Position numbers and translations under genes: made by a program
From: Phorcus lineatus
Taxonomy: Eukaryota > Mollusca > Gastropoda > Trochida > Trochidae
Direction: 5' to 3'
Length of the DNA: 64,000 nt
NCBI GenBank assembly: GCA_921293015.1
Contig: OV121081.1
Location: 48,261,877-48,325,876 of the forward strand
Notes under the pieces: generated by a model
What the model saw: the letters and a program-made list of their open reading frames with translations, nothing else
What the model was told of the DNA's origin: nothing
The model's database searches: none
Shown: piece by piece, positions 44,401-56,300 of the stretch
Layout of the letters: the number at the start of each line of letters is the position of its first letter
How positions within the stretch are numbered: position 1 is the first letter of the stretch

Positions 44401-46337
44401 ATCCGGTTTTCTATCATATCCTTATATTATACCTCCAAAATGTCACTCAATAAAACCGATTACATTAAATTGATACTTTTCAGCAATAGACGCTTCTCGA
44501 TCATTTGACAACATTAAACCGCCACTCTGTGATTTTCATAATATATTATTTACCTTTGATACGAACTTAAATGTCATATGTAGTGATATAAAATCAAAAC
44601 ATCTAACTTTTCATGTCCAAAAGTCATATGTATGACAAATACCGTTTTTTCCATAAAAATCCAAAAACAGCCTTATAAATGCACAGTGGTGTAGATATCA
44701 CATCCAATATACATGAATACTAGTTATATAACCTAACAAACACTATCAACTCCTAACTGCCCTTCGGGCTGTTTTAGATAAGTCTCCAAAATTGCGTTTG
44801 ACTATTTGACGCCCGCCACTGTCCGGTTTTCGATCATAATTGCAACATTCTGCCTTCATATTGTCACTGTAAAAAACAAACAAGCTTTAAAATGTGTCTT
44901 TTTGGTTACAGTCGATACTTCGCGATCAAATGACACCATTGATTAAGTTTGGCATATATGACTCCAAGAACTCTCGGAGTGGCATCTACGTTTTGTGCAC
45001 TTGGCATCCGACAGCCACAGTACAGCGCCAGTTTAAGCAAGGTTTCATCATAACATTTTCTTAGTGAAAAGCAAGGAACCAGCATTATCCATCCAGCGTA
45101 TTTTAGTGGGGTTTTATCCCAGGGGTATATGAGTGGAGCGAAAGCGTACACCTTTTACCATGAGATGGGATGCTTTCCATTTTCAACATACTTTGTTTAG
45201 ATGCGGCCGAGAATCGAACTCGGCCTACGGAGTGTTGAGCGGACGCTCTACCAACTAAGTAACATCGTTTTTTAATTCCACCTTAAACCAAATTTGAAAC
45301 CTTATCTTGACAATTTTTTGGTCCTTGATTAAATACGACAGTTTTTCCAATTGTTAATTTCAGGACAACAACCATCTGATGAGTTTAGTGAAGCAATCTG
45401 GTAAGGATGACTTGTTGTATCGGCTCCGCCATTTCGATCCTAGCCAGGTGAAATCATCAGTTGTCATTGATGCACGTAAACTCCTTGAACAACAGGAGGA
45501 GGAGAAGCTCATGGTGATATCCCATTCCGTCTGGAAACTCTACAAGGAGGTGAGATTTGCAAGATCGTCTTTCATGATAACAGACGTGATTTTGAAATCG
45601 TTTCCAGCGAGATTCGAACCCGATACCTCCGAGTGAGAGTCAGACACTCTATAGATTCAGTCAATGAAATCCCACCATCTTGTCGAAGCCAGTAGGAATG
45701 TTTTTAGTCGCAGTGATGTTGATTAGTGTCTGATTCTTGACATATTACAAGAATTCATTAAGATCCTTAATGTCTATCCTCCATAAAAATGGTAATCGTT
45801 CAAATAATTTCCTTGGAGGAGGATCCTGGAATATTTACCCTGGATTTTCGAGGATGCACAGTGCCGTGCCTTTAAAGCTGTGGAAAACTCAAAAGGCTTT
45901 TTCAATGTTTTTTTTAAATAGACAAGTAAGAAGATAACTGCGTTTTCAAAAGAAGTCGGTTTCATGAGTCACTTTTCAAAACAATCAAATCGTAGTCATT
46001 CCTCAAAAATATATATGGAGTTCCGAAAAATGTATTTGTTTTAAGAATTAGGGTGCATTATTGCGATATTGTATGTCATAAAATATAAATTCTTTTCAAT
46101 TTTTGTTGTAACTCAAAATATTTCCAACGAATTATGATTTAGATGGTGCTTCAAATCCCCCAAAGGTAGTATGTTGATTACTTCTGTGGCACTGAAGACA
46201 ACGGTTAACTATCTCTCTTTACCTTTCAGGGTTTGGATCTGGTCGAGAAATGTTCCACCGGCGTGTCTACACGCCCATATTCAAAGAAAAGCCAGGTGTC
46301 AGCTGATAGTGGGCTGGATGCAGGCAGTTTAAGCTAA
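38425..46337 (+). CDS. KY/hillarin-like transglutaminase-fold pseudoenzyme with dynein-stalk-like C-terminus
   Basis: Eight exons keep one frame: 38425-38454, 39410-39529, 40067-40293, 41412-42525, 42804-42954, 43244-43635, 45364-45549 and 46230-46337 (TAA). They encode 775 residues. All junctions are AG/GT; the exon 3 acceptor (AAAG) is the weakest. Residues 75-175 form the transglutaminase-like core, with GHSKAGDYEVG, LWNAVYVEEGWRLV and NWAF. The expected Cys, His and Asp read as T114, T154 and H169, so peptidase or transglutaminase activity is unlikely. The KY-type Ig-like region continues to about 497, with GWGPGRES near the middle. A linker with a TPR/SS-rich stretch precedes residues 647-740, where ALRILRNLVKPVKEIM, LLLGENRW, LLYRLRHFDPSQV and SVWKLYKE match the dynein heavy-chain microtubule-binding domain pattern. 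KY and hillarin proteins act at muscle or cortical cytoskeleton; a structural role is inferred. Confidence 0.85.
40390..40930. repeat. 27-bp tandem array containing 5' splice-site-like sequence
   Basis: The unit is close to TGTGCATGTAAGCATTATTTG plus CTGGTC. GT positions at 40420, 40447, 40474, 40501, 40582, 40609, 40636, 40690 and 40744 keep exact 27-bp spacing, with diverged units between and after, to about 40915. The array starts about 125 bp past the exon 3 donor (40294), whose sequence TGATGTGCAGGTAAGTATT resembles the unit. The 198-codon open frame through it follows from the unit being a multiple of three. Confidence 0.93.
44511..44985 (-). mobile_element. Diverged MITE copy in a KY-like gene intron
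   Basis: In reverse orientation it matches 29589-30067: CAATGGTGTCATTTGATCGCGA, AACGCAATTTTGGAGACTTA and CATATGACATTTAAGTTCGT occur in order. The end near 44515 keeps TTAAACCGCCACTCTGTGA. The other end near 44985 (CTCGGAGTGGCATCTA) has lost the TTAA. It lies in the intron between exons 6 and 7. Confidence 0.8.
44990..45265 (-). mobile_element. tRNA-derived retroposon fragment
   Basis: The minus strand 45262-45197 reads TTAGTTGGTAGAGCG, an AAC anticodon-like loop and CCGAGTTCGATTCTCGG, a near-perfect T arm. The acceptor stem pairs only in part. The downstream body abuts the MITE at 44985. It looks like a valine-tRNA-like SINE head rather than a functional tRNA. Confidence 0.6.
45600..45680 (-). 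mobile_element. tRNA-like fragment downstream of exon 7
   Basis: The minus strand has GGGTTCGAATCTCG as a B-box-like core and a GACTCTCACTCGG anticodon-like arm, with a weak D arm. It is probably the head of a retroposon. It lies about 50 bases after the exon 7 donor. Confidence 0.5.
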
Positions 46338-49300
46338 ATGCTTTGCATCGACTCATAATTGAAGGACTTAATTGATGCATAGACAAATGTAGATAACATC
46401 CGACCATTACTGACTCGAAGCTTTATCTACAAGGCCATCGGTGAGGTTATAAAAGTTGTAAAAGGTCTTGGATTTACAACATTGACGGACTGCGAACCTA
46501 ATTATAGTGATGAGATTATTTTATAAAATCCGATATAATTTTTTTTTCGATAATTATGATATTGAAATCACCTTATTCTGAAACGGTCAACAAACTATAA
46601 TTACGCTTATTTGACTGATTACGTAAATAGGAGGGTAGTGACGGGTTGTGGGCGGCTCATGTTTTATTTTTCTTTTATAATCTGTGAATTAATCATAATT
46701 ACATTAATTGGCACGTAAAATCATACCTTGATTATGTGAGGCTCTGAAATTGCTTGTTTGTCAACTCAGCCGCTGTTATCCAGCTGTATGATCGACAATA
46801 TTCGACGTAGTGGTGTATGAAGTATACAAGTTCAAACCAGCATTTTGCCAAACATTTGCAGATTGAAATTTAAAAGATGAGGTATCGAAAGTGATTGTAA
46901 ATAAACACCATGACTAAAAACCAACAATCAAAACTTATTTGAAAAAGAATGCGTGATGGATAATATCAAGATAATTGCCCGGGCCAAAGACATTATCAAG
47001 ATAATTGCCCGGGGTAGAGGGACATTATTAGAAAACTGGCTGTGGAAGCGTGATTCAGGTTTGAGGGAAAATACGAAAAATAGTGTCCCGCAAGAACAAT
47101 TAGAGTGACGTCATTGGAGGTTTATATCTGTGCATTCGTTGTGTTTACAAAATATTGGTGTGAGTAAGTGCCTTTTAGTGATAACCTATGTAAATGATTT
47201 TGATATGAGAGAGTTAAGTGATGATCTTTTCCTATAAATGTTTTCTTGATTATGGAAGCATACCGTAGTAATTTTCTTTCTATTTTTACGATGTCGGATC
47301 AGAAGGTATGCAATTCAGCGTGGTTTTGTTTATGATAATGATTTTGAATAGAATGACGATGTTCTATTCATGTATGTGATTTTGAGAGTTGGCTATGGCA
47401 TTGTTCGGGGTTATGGATGCTGAACTGAATGGCGACTGAGAGAGTGACATGCTACTCTCTTAAAGTAATGCATTAGAGTTGAATAGTATTCTATCGTCTT
47501 TCTTTGTTTATTCATTTTGTTTTCCAAGGGGTTGAATGCTGCAGTGCTTCTCTCGTTATGCAATGTTTAATGTTTAATGCGTTCGATTTATGTAAATCCA
47601 ATGTTCTACTTATTTTAATGTGTTCTATTTATGTTACTGGTTTAGAATGAGAGCGCATGCAAAAGCTTTGTTCTGTTTATGTCATTTATTCTAAATCTCG
47701 GAATTCTATTATCTTCTTTGTTTATATTGTTAGCGTTTAATTAGAAGTGGAGGAATAGCATAAGTAAATTATGTAATTTTTTCCGAACAAATACACATAA
47801 AATGTTTCTGTAATCATATGTACGACTATTTTTCATGTTTTGTCACTATTACATTAAAATAAACAAGTATTTTAATTATATCGGCCTCATCATTTAGTTT
47901 ATTGATTTATATTATTTTTATTTGTTTTTAAAACCTTTGTAACAATTACGCATCACAGTATTCAACCTGCGAATCATTCTACCTTGAAAACACTGAAATA
48001 GTAGATGGGAAGAAATTCCTCAGAAGTTATTCATTGAAATACCTATGATGCGGTCGTATCCCTCGTATTGCAGTTGTAAAAAGAACATTTTTTCTGTATT
48101 AACCGATATAAAGAGGGTATTAAAAAGCAGACATATCCGAATATCTCCTCATAATTATAAGCTTATGATATTGTAATATAAATGTCCACTTTTACTACAA
48201 TGGCTTATACAGCTGCAAACCGAAAGTTTATTCACTTATCACTGGACGTAGTGCAAATATCATCAAATCAAATATAATTTATTCAGTGTGTAGGCCTGTA
48301 ATTTGGGTTTAGTTTTGACGTCAATAAAATAACTTCAACAAAACTGACAAAGGATCACCCAATGTCAATGTGTGAAATAGCCATTCTTGAACAGATTCGG
48401 GGATCGTCTGGTCTTTCGTGCAAATATTTTAAATTTGGCATGTTGAAATAGAAAGGAGTCATATTTTAGAATTTCGATTTCGTTAAATTTCGAATAAAAA
48501 ATCGACTCTCTGAGAATAAAGCATTTGGTAACTTATGATGGTTTTTGTAGAGAAAACTAGAAATAACTGTTTTCGAAATTTTGACTCCTGCTCACTTCAA
48601 TGACCTGCTAAAACTAATTCCGTTAATCGTGGGGTGTGATAAACATTCGCCTTATAGAAGAAGGAAGTGCACATCTGTATTGAAAAAATCAACATTATGC
48701 GTATCTTTTTCGCAATGCAACGATACCTCAAAGAAATCCCAAATTACATGATATTTGCACAAGTATACCCAAGGATGTGAAAAAACGTTTGGTATGCAGT
48801 TGTACGTTTCACGAACACCCCATATATCTCATATTCACTATGACAAATTTCTAAGGAATATTTTAGTAAGAGGATACCTCCTTGGATAAATTATATCGAT
48901 GCGTGGTATAGTAACAGTTGCAGTTCAAAAGCAAAACAATCACGCTTTGGGAGGTTTCGAGAAGATCCCTGAGATAGATAACCATAGCAACTATCGTAGA
49001 TATCCTGTAAACATACAACTCGTTAACAATTCATATTCTGTGTCGTCTATAAAGAACCATATAAAATTTCATTCACACGAGAGAATACTATGTATTAATG
49101 TATATCACGCACTTATGAGTCTATGTACGATTATCAAGATTAGCCCTTTATGATTCTAGACCAAAGAATGAAAATTTGGTTAACCAACTTTACTTAGGGG
49201 CGCTTTCAAACGATAATATCCGATTTCACCCTTCAAGAGCATTCCATTCAACAAGGATAACTGATGGCGTGATCAAGATCATGAATTATGAATGTTTCCG

Positions 49301-52300
49301 GATGATTAAACATTCTGATTATCTGCTATACACATATAAATAAGATACAAATGTGATATTGTTTGGGGAATTAGTTGGCCATTTATGCTTTTATTATTAA
49401 CCATGTTTTGTTGGTCCAAGGTTTATCATTTAGATGCTGTGTAAGCATATTGACTATAATGTATACTTTTGTATATGTGGTTATGGTTTTTATTATAATT
49501 TCAACTACTTTTTATCAAATTGATTACAAATAAACAATTTCTAAACAGTTAAATGGAATCTTTCATTCATTTTTAAAAAAGTTTATAAATAATTATTGTT
49601 GAAAAAAAAACAAATGTTGACTTTAAGAAATATAATAGAATAAACATTTCACATATTTCAACCAAATTAAGTTGACAAAATAACTTCAATAATCAAGAGT
49701 TTCATAACATCATTAAAATCGAATACGTGGACTATGAATGTATAGATGAATATCACTGAATAATAATACTGATTACCTTTGAGGGCAATAATATCTATCG
49801 GGTTCATATTTTTCTAAGGATGCCCTAGGGCAAAATATCCCTTTTTCATTGTGACGTCTCGTGCCTTAATATCAGTATATCCCTTAATATCAGTATATCC
49901 CTTAATATCAGTATATCCCTCGCTTTCGCTCAGGAAATACTAATATTAAGCACTCGTGTCATAAACATAGTATGTCATGGACACTCATATAATATCCTCT
50001 ATATAATCAAGACTTTTTGAGTCAGGACTATGGAATGTCAATTATTTCTTAAGTAGTTATAGTGAATTATCATATTAACAAGGTCATCTATAAAAATGAT
50101 TATGAAATTGTGAATCAGTCTCTAAAAACTATTATGTATGTATGTGATATTCACTATGATATTGTTAAGTAATCAAAATACATCATAATGCAACACAGTA
50201 AAAAAACACCAACATAATCACTTCAAATTTAATTGTTCTTTAGTAAACATCACATACAAAGAGTGTTCATATTTCATAAATAATAAGTTAATTACTACAT
50301 TGATAAAGTTATATAATAATTTCTCACTAGAATACACTTATAATGAAATTGCAAATCACTCTAAATTATATTAGGTTTTTCAATGATATTCAAAATGAAA
50401 TTTATAAGAATTAATAGCAATTAAGATGTAAAATTTTCAAACAAATATTTTAAAAAAACATCCGAAATTTGAAGTTTTCTTTAGTAAGTATCATAATTAA
50501 TAGCAATTAAGATGTAAAATTTTCAAACAAATATTTTTTTAAAAACATCTGAAATTTGAAGTTTTCTTTAGTAAGTATCATAATTAATAGCAATTAAGAT
50601 GTAAAATTTTCAAACAAATATTTTTAAAAAAACATCTGAAAGTTGAAGTTTTCTTTAGTAAGTATTTAATACTCTAATTAGTTTTAAAACATTTTTATGC
50701 AATTTAAATACATGTCAAAACACATATCATAATGATGTTCATTTGAAACATTTTTCATATTCATTGAAAAATACAAGATCATTAGTTTTCAATAAAAATG
50801 GAACACCCTTATGTCCAGAAACTGAAATCATTTACATGAATACTTGTTATATAACCCTTATTCATCAGTAAGTCAAATTTTATTGTTTACCTGCTTTGGA
50901 TAAGATTAAAAAATGATCTTTATTGACCTGTCTCTGTGTGGTTTTCAATCAGAATTGCTACTTTACACCATTTCTATACTCTACAGACCCGATTAGCTTT
51001 CAACAACAGTCCATACTTCTTGATGAAATGATGACATTAACATTTGGTGTTTGTGACTCAAACAACTGGCATAGTGTCTCTTTGATATCTTCATACTATT
51101 TATAAATCTTGAACATATTTCTCTACCACCTACCAAATGACTAGGTTCATTTACTCATCTGTTAAAGTCAACATTCAAATGCCCATCAAATGCCTTTAAT
51201 AGAGAATATTGTTAGGAACAAAATATGGTCATATGACAGTAAGTAAATAACACTTAAAAATTATCAATTAGATGCTGATCAAATTATTACTTAGATGATT
51301 AAATGACTTAATCGCTGAACATCAAAGTAATCTTACATGTACCAATATAAATAACAACATAATGATTAAGACATTTTTGATATGATGATAAAATACAATA
51401 TTAATATTTATGTTAATAATCATGACAAGACTCTCTTCATTCTCGCTAAAGAGAGGTATAGCTCTGTCATTAATTCCTATACAATCTCTGTCCTGATACA
51501 AGCGTTTCTTGGTCTAGAAGCCTGATTGGATGTAATCAATGTTTGGGACAGCTGAACTTTATTCGAATATGCACTTTTCACTATGAGCCTTCTTTACAAG
51601 ACACATTTGCCTCATTTTAATGACTGCATCATTGCAAAGCATCGATGACAACAAATATGTTATCCATACATGCAGTGTTTTCATTGGCTGAAATATAGCA
51701 AGGCAGTTTATGTTGCAATATCGTGCAGCTAGGAGAACTTGCCAATCCCAAGAAGACTTGAATTATAACAGAGGTTGTATCTGACTTACTGACAGATCTA
51801 CCTCTGTGGGAAGAGAATGGGTTCTCATTTCAAACAGTAATAAATCTAAGTCACTCAGGTTAATTTAGTGCAACAAAGAGCATTGGTGGTTAGGAAATTG
51901 ATTGTTTTATAATAAAAACGTAATTCAATGATAATTCTATTTAAGATTAGACCATATATACATATATGATTTGTCATAATTTTTTAAAGAATTTTATTGA
52001 GTGTAATAATATCATTATAAAAGCCATTCATGGACGTGAAAAGTTTAGAAACTCTTGGTATGGCATGACAAGGCAATGTTATTTAATTTTTACCTTATCT
52101 TTATGTACCTTTGAGGACATTCTTTAGAAACATATGTACATTTGGGTCACTGTTACATTACTTAGAGTACTTACTTAGTTTCTCTCAAATAGATGAATGC
52201 GGTTAAAGGCCGACATTATTCTCCTTTAAAGGCTCAAGCAGATTTTTGAAAACTTTATTTCTTCAAATTTCCCCGAAGAAATGTTAGTGTATGAAAACTG

Positions 52301-53377
52301 TATAATTTTCCTGGTGTCAAACAGCTGTTTACTCAACTCAGTCATTCGTATTAGTTCAAGAAATTATTAAGTATCAAGTACCTTCAATAACTTTGCATAA
52401 TTCTATAACATGATTATTATGTACACTTATTGAATCTTTTATAACACCGTACAATATCTCTGAAGGAAGGAAAACTAAAAGATCCCGATCGATTCAAACC
52501 TGGACCTTAAATAGCAATGTATAGATTAATAACATTTGAAAAAATATTATAAGTGTTAAAAAGAGAGGATAAAAATGATACATTAATAATTATCATTTTT
52601 ATATCAAATCTTTTATTTATGAATGTTATCTGTTCAAAATGATATTCATTGCTCTCTTAAAACAGTATTGCACTCACCACAGAGTCATTATGTAATAACT
52701 TCAACAACATACATTCTTCTAAACAATAAACTAAAATAGACTTCATGAAACAACATTCTTAAATAAACAATAATCATTTTCTTTGGCAAAAGGCATCACA
52801 AAGTCCCTTTTTTTTGGAAAGTAGATATTGAATGATTTGATAATGAACTATATTGATTGGACTATAATAGTTCAGGACATAAATATCAAAATTTTGAAAA
52901 TATTACTATGATTGATATATGCATTTACACACAGATAAAATTCTGACATCCTTCAATTTATACATCGCGATTCCATTCATACATTGTCAATTATAAGATT
53001 TTATTCCCTTCTGAACAATGAGGCAAGAACAGTCAATCAATATATCTAATTAACTAGTTGATATGTTTTTAAATATTAGAAACCATACAATCATTCAGAT
53101 ATACAAAATGTTTGACGATGATGGTTCATCCTTTTTAATCACATTTTGCAAAGTTTTCATCATAACTGAAAAACTACACACATTGTTCTCACTAGTGATC
53201 TTCTGACTGATGAAGAATTTCACAAGTACAGAGTTTATAGGACAATATGTGGGTGTTGTGATCTAATCCATCACCAAAAGGCAGTGGAACATGATGCAGT
53301 GGAACTTGACTGTTGCATCATCGATGATATTTGGTGACCGAAGACAAGATCCTGAATTCCTTGTTACCACTTTCAAG
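46338..53377. other. Intergenic DNA between convergent genes
   Basis: No gene was recognised. Local structures are a 30-bp duplication ATTATCAAGATAATTGCCCG-type at about 46965-47012, three ATCCCTTAATATCAGTAT-type 20-bp repeats at 49865-49918, and the 87-bp array at 50409-50667. The stretch at 49833-50010 shares CTAGGGCAAAATA and CACTCATATAATATC with about 57950-58370, so a dispersed element is likely. Both flanking genes end into this interval. Confidence 0.5.
50409..50667. repeat. Three 86-87-bp tandem repeats
   Basis: Units begin with AATTAATAGCAATTAAGATG at 50409, 50495 and 50582 and end with TTTCTTTAGTAAGTAT. They differ mainly in the length of a T/A run in the middle. Confidence 0.93.
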
Positions 53378-56300
53378 TCATTTGACTGTTGACCAAGTTG
53401 CTTCAATACTATTTTTCTTCGAAAGTTCCTTCTCTTCACTACGCAGTTGCCTCCAGAAGCTTCCAATTGTTTTCAGTTCTTCTGACCCCACAGACTGCCA
53501 AGCAATGAGTTCAGTTTCATTGGCTGAATTTGTCTGGACAGCAGTCACTACAAGATCTCCACCTTCTGACATCATGTACACAGGTCCAGATTTAGGTGGA
53601 CAGTTGTCCAATCTTATAGCAGAGAGTCTATCCAAGGTTGTTACTTTCATTCTTGGCTTGTCATCTTTGAAACTGACAAGGACAATGGTTCCTTTGCTGG
53701 TTCCAATCCAAAGGGTATCCTTCACAATTAACATTGATGTGACTTTGGTTGAAGATTTCTTGACAGGAGGCTCGACTGGAGGCCTTATGTCGGGAGGTCT
53801 TAAGCCTGGTCTGACTGCTGTTGACAGATTTGTGGTTCGATTTTGTTTAACTGATCCATGTATTGTTATTCTTCTTGGTGGCAAAACTGGAGGGTCTTCA
53901 AGAGTGCCAGTAGATAAACTATCCATTCCTGTTCCATGTGATGTTGATCGACTAATGGAAGACATATCTCTTCTTGGTGGAACCGGAGGAGGAGTGTCTG
54001 GTCCTTTAACTGAAGATGATTGGGAAACCTCAGTCTTCCCTCTTTCAGGAAATCTGAATATAGTTTTGGCTCTGACTGTAGACATTGGTCTTGGTGGAAG
54101 AGGAGGAACACTGTCTATCAAATCTCCTGGTAAAGACATACTGCCAGCAGATTTCCTGCCAGGAAGGGGAGGAGGACTCAAAGAATCCTTACGCGGTTTC
54201 TTTAATTTCTCAGGCCTTGGAGGAGGACAAGTTGTTTCTTTTCCACCAAACTCAACCGGTTCATAATCATTTGAAGGTGCTATAGGACTTGTAGATGATG
54301 ATAGTCCAACTGGTTCTTCATAGTGCCGCTCATCAGATGAACCCCTAGAAGACGTTTCTTCAATCCTCTCAGTAGTTAATGGCTGACTGGTAGGACATCT
54401 TTTCCTTCGTTCAACCACTGGTTCAGACAAGAGAGAGAGATATTCATTTCTACCTGTTTCATCTGACAGGCTTCTGCTACTCTTTGCTGGTACAGGTGGT
54501 GGTCTGGTTGGAACTTGAGGCTCTTCTTCTGAGTCTGACTTAAAATCTGAATCAAACGACTCATCATCAAAAGAGAATGATTTGAACTCGTCACTTCCTA
54601 CATCAAGGCAATGGGTGACTGTTCTTGTCTCTCCATTGAACTCAATTATCTTGGAGGAGTTTCTGAAGGAACACCAGACTTTGGTGCCATGGCTGACCAT
54701 TTGTTGAAGAATCATGCTCTTCTTTAGTTTCCGAGCAATGTTGAGATCCTTAATATTGATACTGTCCTCTTTCAGAAGTGTTTGTGTGCAAACAATCAGC
54801 ACTGTATGTCCACAGCCAACCCAAAGCTCAGTGTCATCAATAGCCAAAGTCATTGCTGTCACTGGTGTATCAGAAAATGTCAAAGTCTTTGCGAGTCTCC
54901 ATGATTTGTTGAGTTTCCTCATAAGGGGCTGATGGGAGAAGATGGTCAAAGTTCCATTGTCAAGACCAACAAAAACATGCCCCAACTGTTCCTCTTCATT
55001 GTCACTCTGAAATGGAAATGACTAGGCCTGAATAAACATTAAAAAAGAAGGATACAAAAATTCCAGCCTATGTTGTAACTAATGTATGTCCATCACCAGC
55101 TTATTTAAGCCTCGCTGCAATGAATGATGACAAAAAGCAATATCTAGGCTATTTCTGATTGTACCATAAAGTTCAGCTGCAGTAGGCAGAAGAGCAAGCA
55201 CAGAAACATTGACAAAATGCAACAAGTCTTAGAATAGCAAGAGATGGAGACTAGCTTGATTTATGCCTTGCAGGGAAAACTGAAGGATTCCAAATCATTG
55301 TATTATATTAACAGTTAAGAAAAAAAATTCATTGGATCTGATGACCTACTCTAGGCCTCATAACATTCAGGGGAAATTGATGGAAAGATAGTTACTTACC
55401 AGCTTAAGGAAGACTATGATAGTAGGTAGAGCAGTGAGAGACAGGGACTCCTTGCACTGGGGAACTCCAACACTGTGACATCCAAACACCTCTATTTTTT
55501 TGTTCTGGGAGAAGATGTTTGACAAGTGTAAAAAAAGAAATTTAAAAAATAGTGAGCCCAATTGTAAAATGTAGTCAACATAAAGGAAAATATGAAAACA
55601 TTGAGTTTTGTTTTAGATCAGTTCATACAGATACTTATCGGGGTTGATTCACAAAACTGGACCAAATATTGGTGAACATATAAAACATATGAGGAGGGGA
55701 ATATTTCCTGAAATAAAACCATGGTCTTTTATTTCCTAAAGTACTCCTTTACCTCTTGATCCTATACAAAGTTGGCAAGTCAGATTTATATCTGCATTTC
55801 ATTTCGTAAGATAGGGATGGGATGGATTCAACATTTGTCTTTATAATGTTATTTTATGTTATTTTAATGATTTTGATGGTGCTCCATCTATCTGAATATC
55901 TACACCTTGTTTTTGAAGTCATTGAATTATTTGTAGCCCACAAGAAGGAAATCCATTCAGGCAGTAAGAAGATTGTAGGAACTCACAAAAATGAGGCAAA
56001 TCCAGTGATGGCAATGAGCGAAATGTTGAAACATGATAAACATAGCCTGATGGAGCAGTCTGACTGTGACTGTTGTTAACTCTATATTTAACTGTTAATC
56101 TGTCCTACTGTTGTACTCACCATGGTGCCGACCCACATGTATTTGCCCACTTTGAGCATACACTTGACATCTGCTCCAGGACAGCAGTTGCGGAACACAT
56201 GGAAGGAAGCAGTGTCCAGGTTGTATATGGAGTAGCAACGTTCCCTATCCTCGTTCCCGGACTCCCACATCCATAGCTGCTGTCTCAAGCTGCTACCCCA

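Noticed and set aside
44906-45151. 81-codon open frame on the minus strand
   Set aside because: It crosses the junction of a MITE and a tRNA-derived retroposon fragment and has no domain.
45197-45262. Possible functional tRNA-Val gene
   Set aside because: The acceptor stem pairs in only part of its length and the sequence continues into a retroposon-like body inside an intron.
53331-54266. 311-codon open frame on the + strand
   Set aside because: It is antisense to the large last exon of the LRRK-like gene, whose minus-strand frame has WD40-like and SH3-ligand motifs and matching splice phases.
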